From NCBI GenBank assembly GCA_947306175.1, contig CAMZFV010000019.1:1-54247 (forward strand): a stretch of 54,247 bases of DNA. Reading direction: 5' to 3'. This stretch comes from an uncultured Prevotellaceae bacterium (lineage in GTDB: Bacteria; Bacteroidota; Bacteroidia; Bacteroidales; Muribaculaceae). A program made the translations under genes and the position numbers. The stretch's first letter is position 1, and each line of letters opens with the position of its first letter. This document shows, one piece after another, positions 40,701-47,067 of the stretch. The notes beneath the pieces were generated by a model, which ran no database searches, had not been told where the DNA came from, and was given only the letters and a program-made list of their open reading frames with translations.

Positions 40701-41142
40701 GTTGCCTGGCAAGGGTACTTGCAACGGTACATTCCCCTTCGTTTGGGACAACAAGCAGTTCTTCCTCTATCCCCAGGCTCCTAACTACCAGAACGCATTT
40801 GCTGTAGCTGAGGCTGGTGCCGAGGAGCCCATCGTAGCTATCCCCTCCACCTTTGAGGGCAACGCTAACACCTATCAGGCAGACTGGCTGAATGCCGAGG
40901 TTGATCCCGATGGTGCTGGTGTTACCATCTATCAGTACTATCCTGGTGGCAACTTCGCCATCTACCGTCTGACCAAGAAGCCGGGTGCTGTTGACGAGCT
41001 CATCAATGATGTTGACAAGGTTGTAGCCAACGTTCGCTACTACAACATCATGGGTCAGGAGATGCAGGAGGCTAACGGTCTGACGATCGTTGTGACCACC
41101 TACACCGACGGCAGCCACAGCGCCGTTAAGGTCATCAAGTAA
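37798..41142 (+). CDS. Large secreted protein: SusE/F-like modules, duplicated propeller-like domain, T9SS-like tail
   Basis: This 1114-residue exported protein has a signal peptide to about residue 22. Three beta modules follow (about 22-135, 142-243, 247-375). They begin FYLVGNEPFGKGWDPSAG, YTVAGAPASIFGTEWDP and MYILGQVNGNGWDPSVG, and resemble SusE/SusF carbohydrate-binding modules. A domain of about 295 residues (382-675) is followed by an Ig-like linker (about 679-760) and a near-copy of the domain (766-1061). The copies share TTADVRQGFGMNGRFYVNDK; a propeller fold is inferred. The last 40 residues are the shared tail with VRYYNIMGQEMQEANG. Glycan binding at the cell surface is likely but unproven. 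ATG at 37804 is an alternative start. Confidence 0.85.
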   Translation: MSMKKFFTLLSMVVMLAFSSQAAFYLVGNEPFGKGWDPSAGVEMTMNADGTYSYKGTINGSIWFVMADGLADAGDWATFNDNMRIGPTGGDETVTLDTWTTTQKSGGDHGAYKFTGSGSEYTITYNPFINKFKIEGEYVPVPISTYTVAGAPASIFGTEWDPTNTDNDMTQLSNGFYELIKTGCELAEGTDVAFKVVGNRDWGTCWPAENFVYTIQESGIYTLKFIFDPSTSTISLTGTIETGFDPKTGFMYILGQVNGNGWDPSVGVPMEAVNENVFKATFTAAGEVIDENDGIGYSYFSFTSKLGENSDDWSGIAGYRLGSIEDGFLLSEDMMGIEIGLGGFGKPNSFKVPAGEYEVEINLETMTMIINLVKAEEETYKMEKIWEVSDVSFLTTADVRQGFGMNGRFYVNDKATQTIYVIGKSGLTNTSYPGGANCGLTRDEAGNLVVSNATFPDPWSAEATIKVINPETNDMKEYVVPQECGLEGRCDFLGFAKGNLMEDGVLYLVGGTTSGVAIMTIAGGEVSIDECYPATCDGLTPTTSTVVNYFKDLAGEEALLYVTRNANPMKLIADGDNFVASAIALPGKGTCNGVFPFVWDGKQYFLYPQAPNYQNAFAIAEAGAEEPLVAIPSTFEGNANTYQADWLNAEAHDNVVTIYQYYPGGNFTVYRLTKNVPEPEPTTPPTITTEETEDGIVITVTGEGEIHVYVDGNEVSNPYTIPFGDEEQTVTVTATAQGEGQAVSETTTLVVVIPAKPQPGEEGYVIEKVWDITDVSFMTTADVRQGFGMNGRFYVNDKGTQTIYVIGKNGKTDTTYPGGANCGLTRDEAGNLVVSNATFPDPWSAEATIKVINPETNDMKEYVVPQECGLEGRCDFLGFAKGNLMEDGVLYLVGGTTSGVAIMTIAGGEVSIDECYPATCDGLTPTTSTVVNYFKDLAGEEALLYVTRNAALMKLIADGDNFVAGAITLPGKGTCNGTFPFVWDNKQFFLYPQAPNYQNAFAVAEAGAEEPIVAIPSTFEGNANTYQADWLNAEVDPDGAGVTIYQYYPGGNFAIYRLTKKPGAVDELINDVDKVVANVRYYNIMGQEMQEANGLTIVVTTYTDGSHSAVKVIK
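39106..39491 (+). repeat. 386-bp perfect direct repeat, copy 1
   Basis: Identical to 40258-40643 with an offset of 1152 nt (384 codons). It is the conserved core of the duplicated domain; flanking parts of the domain are similar but not identical. Confidence 0.9.
40258..40643 (+). repeat. 386-bp perfect direct repeat, copy 2
   Basis: Identical to 39106-39491. The offset is a multiple of three, so recombination between copies would delete or add 384 codons in frame. Confidence 0.9.
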
Positions 41143-41158
41143 GAATTAGCTATTAGCT
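41033..41158 (+). repeat. C-terminal tail cassette, copy 1
   Basis: These 126 bp cover the last 36 codons, the stop and the first 16 nt after it. They match 42523-42648 at all but three positions by eye. The block includes two heptameric TTAG units (TTAGCTA, then TTAGCTT; TTAG at 41146 and 41153, TTAA at 41160). Confidence 0.9.
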
Positions 41159-41168
41159 TTTAAGAAAA

Positions 41169-41200
41169 ACGGGCGGTGCATTGGCATCGCCTGTTTTTTT
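41169..41200 (+). terminator. Terminator of the 1114-aa protein gene
   Basis: ACGGGCGGTGC (41169-41179) pairs with GCATCGCCTGT (41184-41194, two G-T pairs), followed by seven T. The rest of the 302-bp spacer to 41444 holds the next promoter and no other feature I can support. Confidence 0.85.
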
Positions 41201-41344
41201 GATAATACTGCAGCCCTATCACTACTACCTAATCTCTCGCTAAGCCGCTAGGCGCTAAGATTGTTATAATAACTAACCGGCCACCCAACTGTTAACGTAT
41301 GAAAAAAAAGTCGGAACATTATTGGTATTGATAGCGTTTTTCAT

Positions 41345-41352
41345 TATTTTTG
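41345..41352 (+). promoter_or_regulatory. -7 box of the 395-aa surface protein gene
   Basis: TATTTTTG followed by CAAA. Predicted start near 41357, with a leader of about 88 nt. Confidence 0.65.
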
Positions 41353-41444
41353 CAAATTCTAATTCATAATAAGATTATACGTTTATTCTATCTCTGAACA
41401 ACGTAGTATGAATCAACAAAATTAACACTTAAAACAATTAGATT

Positions 41445-42632
41445 ATGAAGAAAATGCTACTTTTAGCTGTCCTCACGTCAATGGCAGCAAGTCTTTACGC
41501 TCAAGACCATGACTATCAGTTAGTGGTCACCAGTTCAAGCGGTGAAATTGTGAAGTATGAACTTCAAGCAGGTAGTGTTGAGAATATTTACGGCACCACG
41601 ATTAGCACAGACTGGTTAAGCGGCTGGTATGATGACCCTTGGGCTGTGTATCCTGACCTTCCAATCTATTTTGAAATCGACGGCAAGCATTATGGCCCTG
41701 CTGATGACATGACTTCAGCCAGTGAAACACCATATATCCTTCCCTTGTACGAAAATAATAACTCGTTTAATCTTCCTGCTGGATTTGGACACGAAGCCTA
41801 TAACATCGGCGTTGAAATCGACACAGTGACAAACAATTACAAGATGATAGCAGTATTTGCTTTTGCACATGATTGGCCTATTCAGGCTCCATCGATTACT
41901 TATCAGACCACCAATGATGCAGTTATAGTTAGCGCCACATGCAGTGAAGGCTACATTAGGATGATGGTTAATGGTGAAATCGTTGATAATCCCTGCACTA
42001 TCACACGCGGTACAGAGGATTCTGCAGTTACTATTACCGCCATCGCACGTGAGTTCTACAAGCCAGAGAGTGAACCTGCGACACTGGAAATTACTATTCC
42101 TGCCCGTGATGTTGCTCATGACACGGGGCACTGGCTTGTGCTTATCGACAAAGATGGTAATGAGATGTGGTACGAGCTTGAAAAGCAATCGGTGGATTAT
42201 GATTTCTTCCACACAATAGTTGGATTGGATCACGAAACATACAGTAATACCCCAGATTCTAAAGAACTGTCTTTAGCCAACTTTAATTTTGCCATCGACG
42301 GAATTAGATATGGAGCTGAAGAAAATCTGCTTCCAATCATCTTAGGTGTTGCGATAGATAATCCTTTATATCCTAACAACAACTACTATACTGTTCCCGT
42401 AGGTTATAACTATATATTTGGAGTATGCTACTCCCCATACGATGGAACTCCGTACGCCTATGTTGCACAAGGCTGGAATGATGTCGATGAGATGAGTACT
42501 GATGGAACTATTGTTTCTAATATTCGCTACTACAACATCATGGGTCAGGAGATGCAGGAGGCTAACGGTCTGACGATCGTTGTGACCACCTTCACCGACG
42601 GCAGCCACAGTGCCGTTAAGGTCATCAAGTAA
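41445..42632 (+). CDS. Secreted modular protein with T9SS-like C-terminal tail (395 aa)
   Basis: This 395-residue exported protein has a signal peptide ending LYAQ near residue 20. Module 1 (about 24-143) has FEIDGKHYGPADDM. An Ig-like domain (about 145-222) has YIRMMVNGEIVDNPCTITRG and is related to the linker in the 1114-aa protein. Module 2 (about 226-348) has FAIDGIRYGAEENL, AIDNPLYPN and YTVPVGYNYIFGV, and is clearly related to the module in the 567-aa protein. The last 36 codons are nearly identical in DNA to the upstream gene. Codons in the body are markedly more AT-rich than in that tail. I know of no function. Confidence 0.83.
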   Translation: MKKMLLLAVLTSMAASLYAQDHDYQLVVTSSSGEIVKYELQAGSVENIYGTTISTDWLSGWYDDPWAVYPDLPIYFEIDGKHYGPADDMTSASETPYILPLYENNNSFNLPAGFGHEAYNIGVEIDTVTNNYKMIAVFAFAHDWPIQAPSITYQTTNDAVIVSATCSEGYIRMMVNGEIVDNPCTITRGTEDSAVTITAIAREFYKPESEPATLEITIPARDVAHDTGHWLVLIDKDGNEMWYELEKQSVDYDFFHTIVGLDHETYSNTPDSKELSLANFNFAIDGIRYGAEENLLPIILGVAIDNPLYPNNNYYTVPVGYNYIFGVCYSPYDGTPYAYVAQGWNDVDEMSTDGTIVSNIRYYNIMGQEMQEANGLTIVVTTFTDGSHSAVKVIK

Positions 42633-42648
42633 AAATTAGCTATTAGCT
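42523..42648 (+). repeat. C-terminal tail cassette, copy 2
   Basis: Matches 41033-41158 with an offset of 1490 nt; I count two mismatches in the 110 coding-plus-stop bases and one just after. The post-stop part again has TTAG at 42636 and 42643 and TTAA at 42650, with a 7-nt period. Confidence 0.9.
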
Positions 42649-42657
42649 ATTAATAAA

Positions 42658-42691
42658 AAGAGCGGTTCCTTTGCGGAACCGTTCTTTTTTT
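42658..42691. terminator. Terminator between the 395-aa gene and recQ
   Basis: AAGAGCGGTTCC pairs with GGAACCGTTCTT (one G-T pair) around TTTGC and runs into seven T. It may also end the convergent recJ-recQ transcript. Confidence 0.9.
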
Positions 42692-42705
42692 GTTATTACT
42701 ATGGG

Positions 42706-44622
42706 TTATTGGCGCTTGTGGTAGGTGTCATCATCGAGATGGTCAATAAAACCTTCATCAACAAGGAAGGAGAGCGTTGAGATGATTTCGTCCTTGGGGA
42801 AAGAGAGGGTGTTGAGGAATTCTTCCAAGCGGCGGGGACGCAAGCCTGCCATGTAGAGGATGCCCTGCTGCACGTCGGTGGGCTCGTGGTCACCACGCTT
42901 ACGGCGGTCAATGCACAGGTCGCAACTGCCGCAATCCTCGTCTGATTTCTCACCAAAGTACCCCAACAGCATGCGCTCGCGGCAGCCCGTGTCGCTATAG
43001 GCATAGTTGATGATCGCCTCGATGCGGTCGGTCATGCGCTGGCGCAGGTCCTCATAGACGGCACGTGGAATCAGCACGTGCTTGGGTTCCTCACGAGAGG
43101 TGGTATATATTATATAAGGTGTACGCTTGCGGGGGACATAGTGGAGAATACGCATCCTCGTGAGTTCGAGCAACGACTTGTAGATGGTTTCCTGGTCCAG
43201 CCCTGTGCGGAAGGCGATGACATCCTCGTTGATGAAAACGTAGTCGGCAAACAGGCCCGTGTACAAGCGGAGGATGGCTTGCAGCACTTGGTCGGCGCCC
43301 GGAGTGGTAGTGTCAAGGTCGTAGAGTTCCTCCTTGCGGGCATGGATCATGACACGCGACTGGGTCTCGATTTCCTCGACAAACTCGATGTAGCTTGCCT
43401 GGGTGAGGATTTTCAAGGCGTTGTGGGTGGGCAAGACGGGCAAATCGAAGGTGCGGCAGAAAAGATTGAAATTGAAATCAAACATCTGCTGATAACCCTC
43501 TCCGATGCTCACACCGAGGAAGTTGCCCACACGCTCATAGACGTTGCGGATATAATCCTTGTCGGGGAAGGCTTCGGTGATATGACGGCGCAGGGTGCGT
43601 TGGTCGGTGTGCTTGACCAGCAACACCGCGTAGGAGCGCTTGCCGTCACGGCCTGCCCTACCCGCCTCCTGATAATACTCCTCCAGCGAATTGGGAATAT
43701 CAACATGTACAACCAAGCGGACATCGGGTTTGTCAATGCCCATGCCGAAGGCGTTGGTCGCCACCATCACGCGGCATTGGTCAGTCGTCCACTTGGCCTG
43801 TTTGTCCTCCTTGTCCTCGACGTAGAGTCCAGCATGGTAATAGTCGGCATGGATGCCTGCACGGTTGATTTCATCGCTGATCTGCTTGGTACGCTTGCGG
43901 GAGCGCACATAGACAATCGCTGTACCGGGCACCGATCGCAGGATGTGGATCAGCTCGGTGACTTTTTCCTCGGTGGGTCGCACAACATAGGAGAGATTGC
44001 TGCGCGCGAAACTCATCGAGAACACGTTGGACGTCTTGAACTTCAGGCAACGCTGGATGTCATCGACCACGATGGGCGTGGCGGTAGCGGTGAGCGCCAG
44101 CACAGGGACTGTGGGAAAAAGTTTGCGCACCTCAACGATACGTAGGAAAGACGGCCTGAAGTCATAACCCCACTGCGAGATGCAATGCGCCTCATCGACG
44201 ACAATGAGACGGACAGGCATCTGGCGCAAGCGCTCCAGGAAAGACTGCGACTGGAGGCGCTCGGGTGAGACATAGAGGAATTTGCAATTACCGTAAAGGC
44301 ATTTCTCGTAGGTGCGGTTCACCTCGGCCCGTGTCAAGCCGGCGTAGAGGTAGGTCGCCTTAATGCGCAGGGAGCGCAGGCGGTCCACCTGGTCCTTCAT
44401 CAGCGAGATAATGGGCGTGACAACAAGGGCCATGCCATCCATAGCCATTGTTGGAACCTGAAAAGTGATGGATTTGCCGCCACCCGTGGGCATCAGTCCC
44501 AGGGTGTCACGGCCTGCAAGGACTGACTCGATAATGTCCTGCTGCAGCGGCCTGAAGGCCTCATAACCCCAATACTTCTTGAGGATATCAAGAATTGGCT
44601 TGCCCTGGCTCGGCTTCTTCAT
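42706..44622 (-). CDS. recQ: ATP-dependent DNA helicase RecQ
   Basis: This 638-residue superfamily 2 helicase has Walker A MPTGGGKS ending at residue 51 and a DEAH box in VVDEAHCISQWGYDF. Motif VI is the arginine-finger QEAGRAGRDGK. The RQC zinc cluster is CRERMLLGYFGEKSDEDCGS followed by CDLC. No recognisable HRDC domain follows; the last residues look like a small winged-helix tail. It unwinds DNA 3' to 5' in recombinational repair. Its start overlaps the end of recJ by 35 nt, so recJ and recQ form one translational unit, which suits their joint end-resection role in the RecF pathway. Confidence 0.95.
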   Translation of the reverse strand: MKKPSQGKPILDILKKYWGYEAFRPLQQDIIESVLAGRDTLGLMPTGGGKSITFQVPTMAMDGMALVVTPIISLMKDQVDRLRSLRIKATYLYAGLTRAEVNRTYEKCLYGNCKFLYVSPERLQSQSFLERLRQMPVRLIVVDEAHCISQWGYDFRPSFLRIVEVRKLFPTVPVLALTATATPIVVDDIQRCLKFKTSNVFSMSFARSNLSYVVRPTEEKVTELIHILRSVPGTAIVYVRSRKRTKQISDEINRAGIHADYYHAGLYVEDKEDKQAKWTTDQCRVMVATNAFGMGIDKPDVRLVVHVDIPNSLEEYYQEAGRAGRDGKRSYAVLLVKHTDQRTLRRHITEAFPDKDYIRNVYERVGNFLGVSIGEGYQQMFDFNFNLFCRTFDLPVLPTHNALKILTQASYIEFVEEIETQSRVMIHARKEELYDLDTTTPGADQVLQAILRLYTGLFADYVFINEDVIAFRTGLDQETIYKSLLELTRMRILHYVPRKRTPYIIYTTSREEPKHVLIPRAVYEDLRQRMTDRIEAIINYAYSDTGCRERMLLGYFGEKSDEDCGSCDLCIDRRKRGDHEPTDVQQGILYMAGLRPRRLEEFLNTLSFPKDEIISTLSFLVDEGFIDHLDDDTYHKRQ

Positions 44623-46345
44623 GGAGTTTTATGGCCTTCACCATGAGCTGCACCGTAGTGCTCATGCGATGTCGTGTTTCCTCGATCGTGTAGCAAATGT
44701 CAACAGGCTTGCCCGCCTTGAGGGCATCGCTGTAGCTCGCGAGACCAAAGGCAATGGCGTTATTGACCTTATTGCCTTCCTCGTCAATGAGGTCAAGCTT
44801 GATGTGCTCCATCTTCTTGCCGACGACCTTGCTTGAGCCAGCATCATAGACCTTGCGGGTGATGAACACCGGCTTGCTGTTGCCGGGGCCGTACGGATTG
44901 AGCATACGCAGGTAGCGCAGCAGTGCACCGTTGATCTCGCTGAACTTGATTTCGCAGTCAATATCCATTGCAGGGGTTACCTGCTCGTCCTCGATGTGCT
45001 GCTCGACATACTCAGTAAGACGGCGACGGAACTCCGAGATGTTCTCCTCCTTGATCGAGAGTCCCACAGCATTGGTATGGCCGCCGAACGTCTCCAACAG
45101 GTCACGACATGACTTGATGGCAGTGTAGATGTCAAAGCCACGCACCGAGCGTGAGGAACCTGTGGCTATGCCGTCGGCATAGTATGTCAACACCACCGAC
45201 GGGCGGAAATACAACTCCGAAAGTCGTGCCGCCACGATGCCGATGACGCCCTTATGCCAGTTGCGGTCATAGATGACGATGGGTTTCTTGCCGTCAAGCA
45301 CCTGGGCGTGACGGTCGATAATCTCGTTGGCCTCGACAGTCACCTGGCTGTCCAGTTCCTTGCGGTTGTTGTTATACTGGTCGATGCGCTTGGATATCTC
45401 CATGGCGCTCTGCATGTTGCGCGATACCAGCAGCTCGACAGACTCCTGACCAGACTCCATGCGGCCCGAAGCGTTGATGCGCGGACCGATCTTAAAGATG
45501 ATGTCATTGATGGTGAGTTCGTGCCGGTTCAGGCCACAGGTGCGGATGATGCTTCGCAGGCCCACATTGGGATTGTTGTTCAAACGGCGCAGGCCATAGA
45601 ACATCATTACCCTGTTCTCGCCAGTGAGCGGAACAATGTCGGCAGCAATGCTCACGGCAACGAGATCGAGCATGGCCTCCAGGTTATACATCTGGCCCAG
45701 GCCGTTGCTCTTGGAAAACGCCTGCATGAACTTAAAGCCCACACCACAGCCAGACAAGCCCTTGTAAGGATAGGTGTCGTCAACCAGCTTGGGATTCAAT
45801 ATCGCCGCAGCATCGGGCAAGACGTCATCGGGGACGTGATGGTCACACACAATGAAGTCTATGCCTTTTTCCTTGGCATAGGCAATTTCTTCAACCGCCT
45901 TGATTCCGCAGTCGAGCACGATAATCAGACTCACTCCGATCGATTCCGCATAGTCGATGCTTTGCAGCGAGATACCATACCCGTCGTCATCACGTGTCGG
46001 GATATAGTACACCAGATCGGAGTAAATGTTTTGAAGATACTTATAGACGAGCGCTACGGCAGTGGTTCCATCCACATCGTAGTCTCCGTACACCATGATC
46101 TTCTCTTTTGCCCCTAACGCTTGATTCAACCTTGCCACTGCCTTGTCCATGTTCTTCATCAAGAACGGATCGTGCAGTTGCTGGAGCGATGGGTAGAGGA
46201 AGTCGTGGACTTCGTCCGCGGTCTTCAAGCCCCTGAGCACCAACAACCGAGCGATCGCGGGACAGTTGGGGAACTGGGTCTCCAGCTGCTCCTCGGCAAT
46301 GCGTTCGTCGGATGTTAGAGGTAAGTAATTCCATTTACTTATCAT
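44588..46345 (-). CDS. recJ: Single-stranded-DNA exonuclease RecJ
   Basis: This 585-residue DHH-family 5'-3' exonuclease has motif I VYGDYDVDGTTA near residue 88. Further metal-binding motifs are VLDCGIKA, the DHH motif VCDHHVPDD, and a DHHA1 region with GSSRSVRGFDIYTAI and FGGHTNAVGLSI. Length and order match E. coli RecJ. It digests the 5' strand opened by RecQ. It is the first gene of recJ-recQ; a strong -7 box lies about 170 nt upstream (46514-46521), giving an unusually long leader. Confidence 0.96.
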   Translation of the reverse strand: MISKWNYLPLTSDERIAEEQLETQFPNCPAIARLLVLRGLKTADEVHDFLYPSLQQLHDPFLMKNMDKAVARLNQALGAKEKIMVYGDYDVDGTTAVALVYKYLQNIYSDLVYYIPTRDDDGYGISLQSIDYAESIGVSLIIVLDCGIKAVEEIAYAKEKGIDFIVCDHHVPDDVLPDAAAILNPKLVDDTYPYKGLSGCGVGFKFMQAFSKSNGLGQMYNLEAMLDLVAVSIAADIVPLTGENRVMMFYGLRRLNNNPNVGLRSIIRTCGLNRHELTINDIIFKIGPRINASGRMESGQESVELLVSRNMQSAMEISKRIDQYNNNRKELDSQVTVEANEIIDRHAQVLDGKKPIVIYDRNWHKGVIGIVAARLSELYFRPSVVLTYYADGIATGSSRSVRGFDIYTAIKSCRDLLETFGGHTNAVGLSIKEENISEFRRRLTEYVEQHIEDEQVTPAMDIDCEIKFSEINGALLRYLRMLNPYGPGNSKPVFITRKVYDAGSSKVVGKKMEHIKLDLIDEEGNKVNNAIAFGLASYSDALKAGKPVDICYTIEETRHRMSTTVQLMVKAIKLHEEAEPGQANS

Positions 46346-46513
46346 TTATGTTAGTTTTTTAATATACAATGACAGGGGCTCACTACCGCAAAGCAATGAG
46401 CAAGTGGAGAAGAAATATTATATCACTGGGAGTCAATTAATTAGAGTATCGGTTTTCAACAAGCACCGTCGATAGGATGCCACCAATATCCTCATACCCC
46501 CTATTTCGTGCCA

Positions 46514-46521
46514 CAAAATTA
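46514..46521 (-). promoter_or_regulatory. -7 box upstream of recJ
   Basis: TAATTTTG followed by TGGC on the minus strand. Predicted start near 46509, so the recJ leader would be about 160 nt and could contain a short leader peptide. Confidence 0.55.
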
Positions 46522-46650
46522 CTGCATTCGGAAGATTTTTCAAAGAAAAACGCGCACAAAATCACATCATTTCCACTCTTTTTATAGAAATTTAACAACA
46601 TTAGTGACACTATTATGACACAATGCCAGGTGGAACCGGATGTCGATTAT

Positions 46651-46667
46651 TTAAAGTGTTACTTTAA
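46651..46667. repeat. Inverted repeat TTAAAGT-GTT-ACTTTAA, copy 1
   Basis: Seven-bp arms around GTT. A second copy (TTTAAAGT-GAT-ACTTTAAA) lies at 49223-49241. The pair brackets tRNA-Cys, the Cys-rich protein and topB. Confidence 0.7.
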
Positions 46668-46687
46668 GGATTTGCGCTGGATGTATT

Positions 46688-46730
46688 GAAAAGAAAATCG
46701 TTAACCAGTCAAAATGACCAATTAACGATT
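46688..46730 (-). terminator. Terminator of tRNA-Cys
   Basis: On the minus strand AATCGTTAA pairs with TTAACGATT, with further inner pairing (GGTCA/TGAC), followed by TTCTTTTC. It starts 8 nt after the encoded CCA. Confidence 0.8.
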
Positions 46731-46737
46731 CCATTTG

Positions 46738-46812
46738 TGGAGGTCGCTAGCGGATTCGAACCGCTGTGCCCGGTTTTGCAGACCGGTGACTAAACCACTC
46801 ATCCAAGCGACC
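46738..46812 (-). tRNA. tRNA-Cys (anticodon GCA)
   Basis: On the minus strand the acceptor stem GGTCGCT/AGCGACC is a perfect 7 bp. The anticodon stem CCGGT/ACCGG encloses CTGCAAA with anticodon GCA. The T arm AGCGGTTCGAATCCGCT is intact, the discriminator base is T, and CCA is encoded. A -7 box at 46832-46839 and a terminator at 46688-46730 frame it. It sits downstream of the small Cys-rich protein gene. Confidence 0.97.
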
Positions 46813-46831
46813 CTTTGTGATTTTAGCGGTG

Positions 46832-46839
46832 CAAAATTA
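46832..46839 (-). promoter_or_regulatory. -7 box of tRNA-Cys
   Basis: TAATTTTG on the minus strand, 20 nt before the mature tRNA 5' end. It overlaps the stop codon of the small Cys-rich protein gene. Confidence 0.7.
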
Positions 46840-47049
46840 CCGCGATTTTTTGACCTGTGCAACTTTATCGGCACATTTTTTCACAGAATTTTTCTCCGGT
46901 CTCTGGCAAACATCCTTCAATTTGCATGCAGCACAGGCAGTTAAGGCCGTGTTCTTGTTGCGTGAGGCGCGTATGACAGCACGCACCGACGCGATTACCG
47001 CCGCGGCCACAATGATAGCGACAAGAAGATATTGGATAGTTTCACTCAT
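46837..47049 (-). CDS. Small Cys-rich single-helix membrane protein (FeoB-associated type)
   Basis: This 70-residue protein has an N-terminal membrane helix (residues about 5-24, IQYLLVAIIVAAAVIASVRA), then a basic stretch. A cysteine motif follows (CAACKLKDVC, then KKC). The layout matches small proteins annotated as FeoB-associated Cys-rich membrane proteins in Bacteroidetes. The cysteines could bind iron or another metal, but the function is unproven. There is no feoB in the window. It starts 18 nt after the topB stop and precedes tRNA-Cys, whose promoter lies in its last codons. Confidence 0.75.
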   Translation of the reverse strand: MSETIQYLLVAIIVAAAVIASVRAVIRASRNKNTALTACAACKLKDVCQRPEKNSVKKCADKVAQVKKSR

Positions 47050-47067
47050 TTCATTAGAGAGCTTGAT

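Larger units (their letters stand above)
46346..46690. other. Spacer between recJ and tRNA-Cys
   Basis: This 345-bp stretch has no ordinary gene. It holds a minus-strand -7 box at 46514-46521 and a possible 20-codon minus-strand frame at 46495-46433 (starts MRILVASYRR) directly after it. A weaker -7-like TTGCTTTG lies at 46389-46396, nearer recJ, and an inverted repeat at 46651-46667. The remainder is AT-rich and I see nothing else. Confidence 0.5.

Noticed and set aside
43078..44145. 355-codon plus-strand open frame
   Set aside because: Antisense to recQ; no supporting signals.
46735..46944. Plus-strand open frame of 69 codons starting MWRSLADSNRC
   Set aside because: It reads the antisense strand of tRNA-Cys; this translation is a well-known artefact of tRNA loci.
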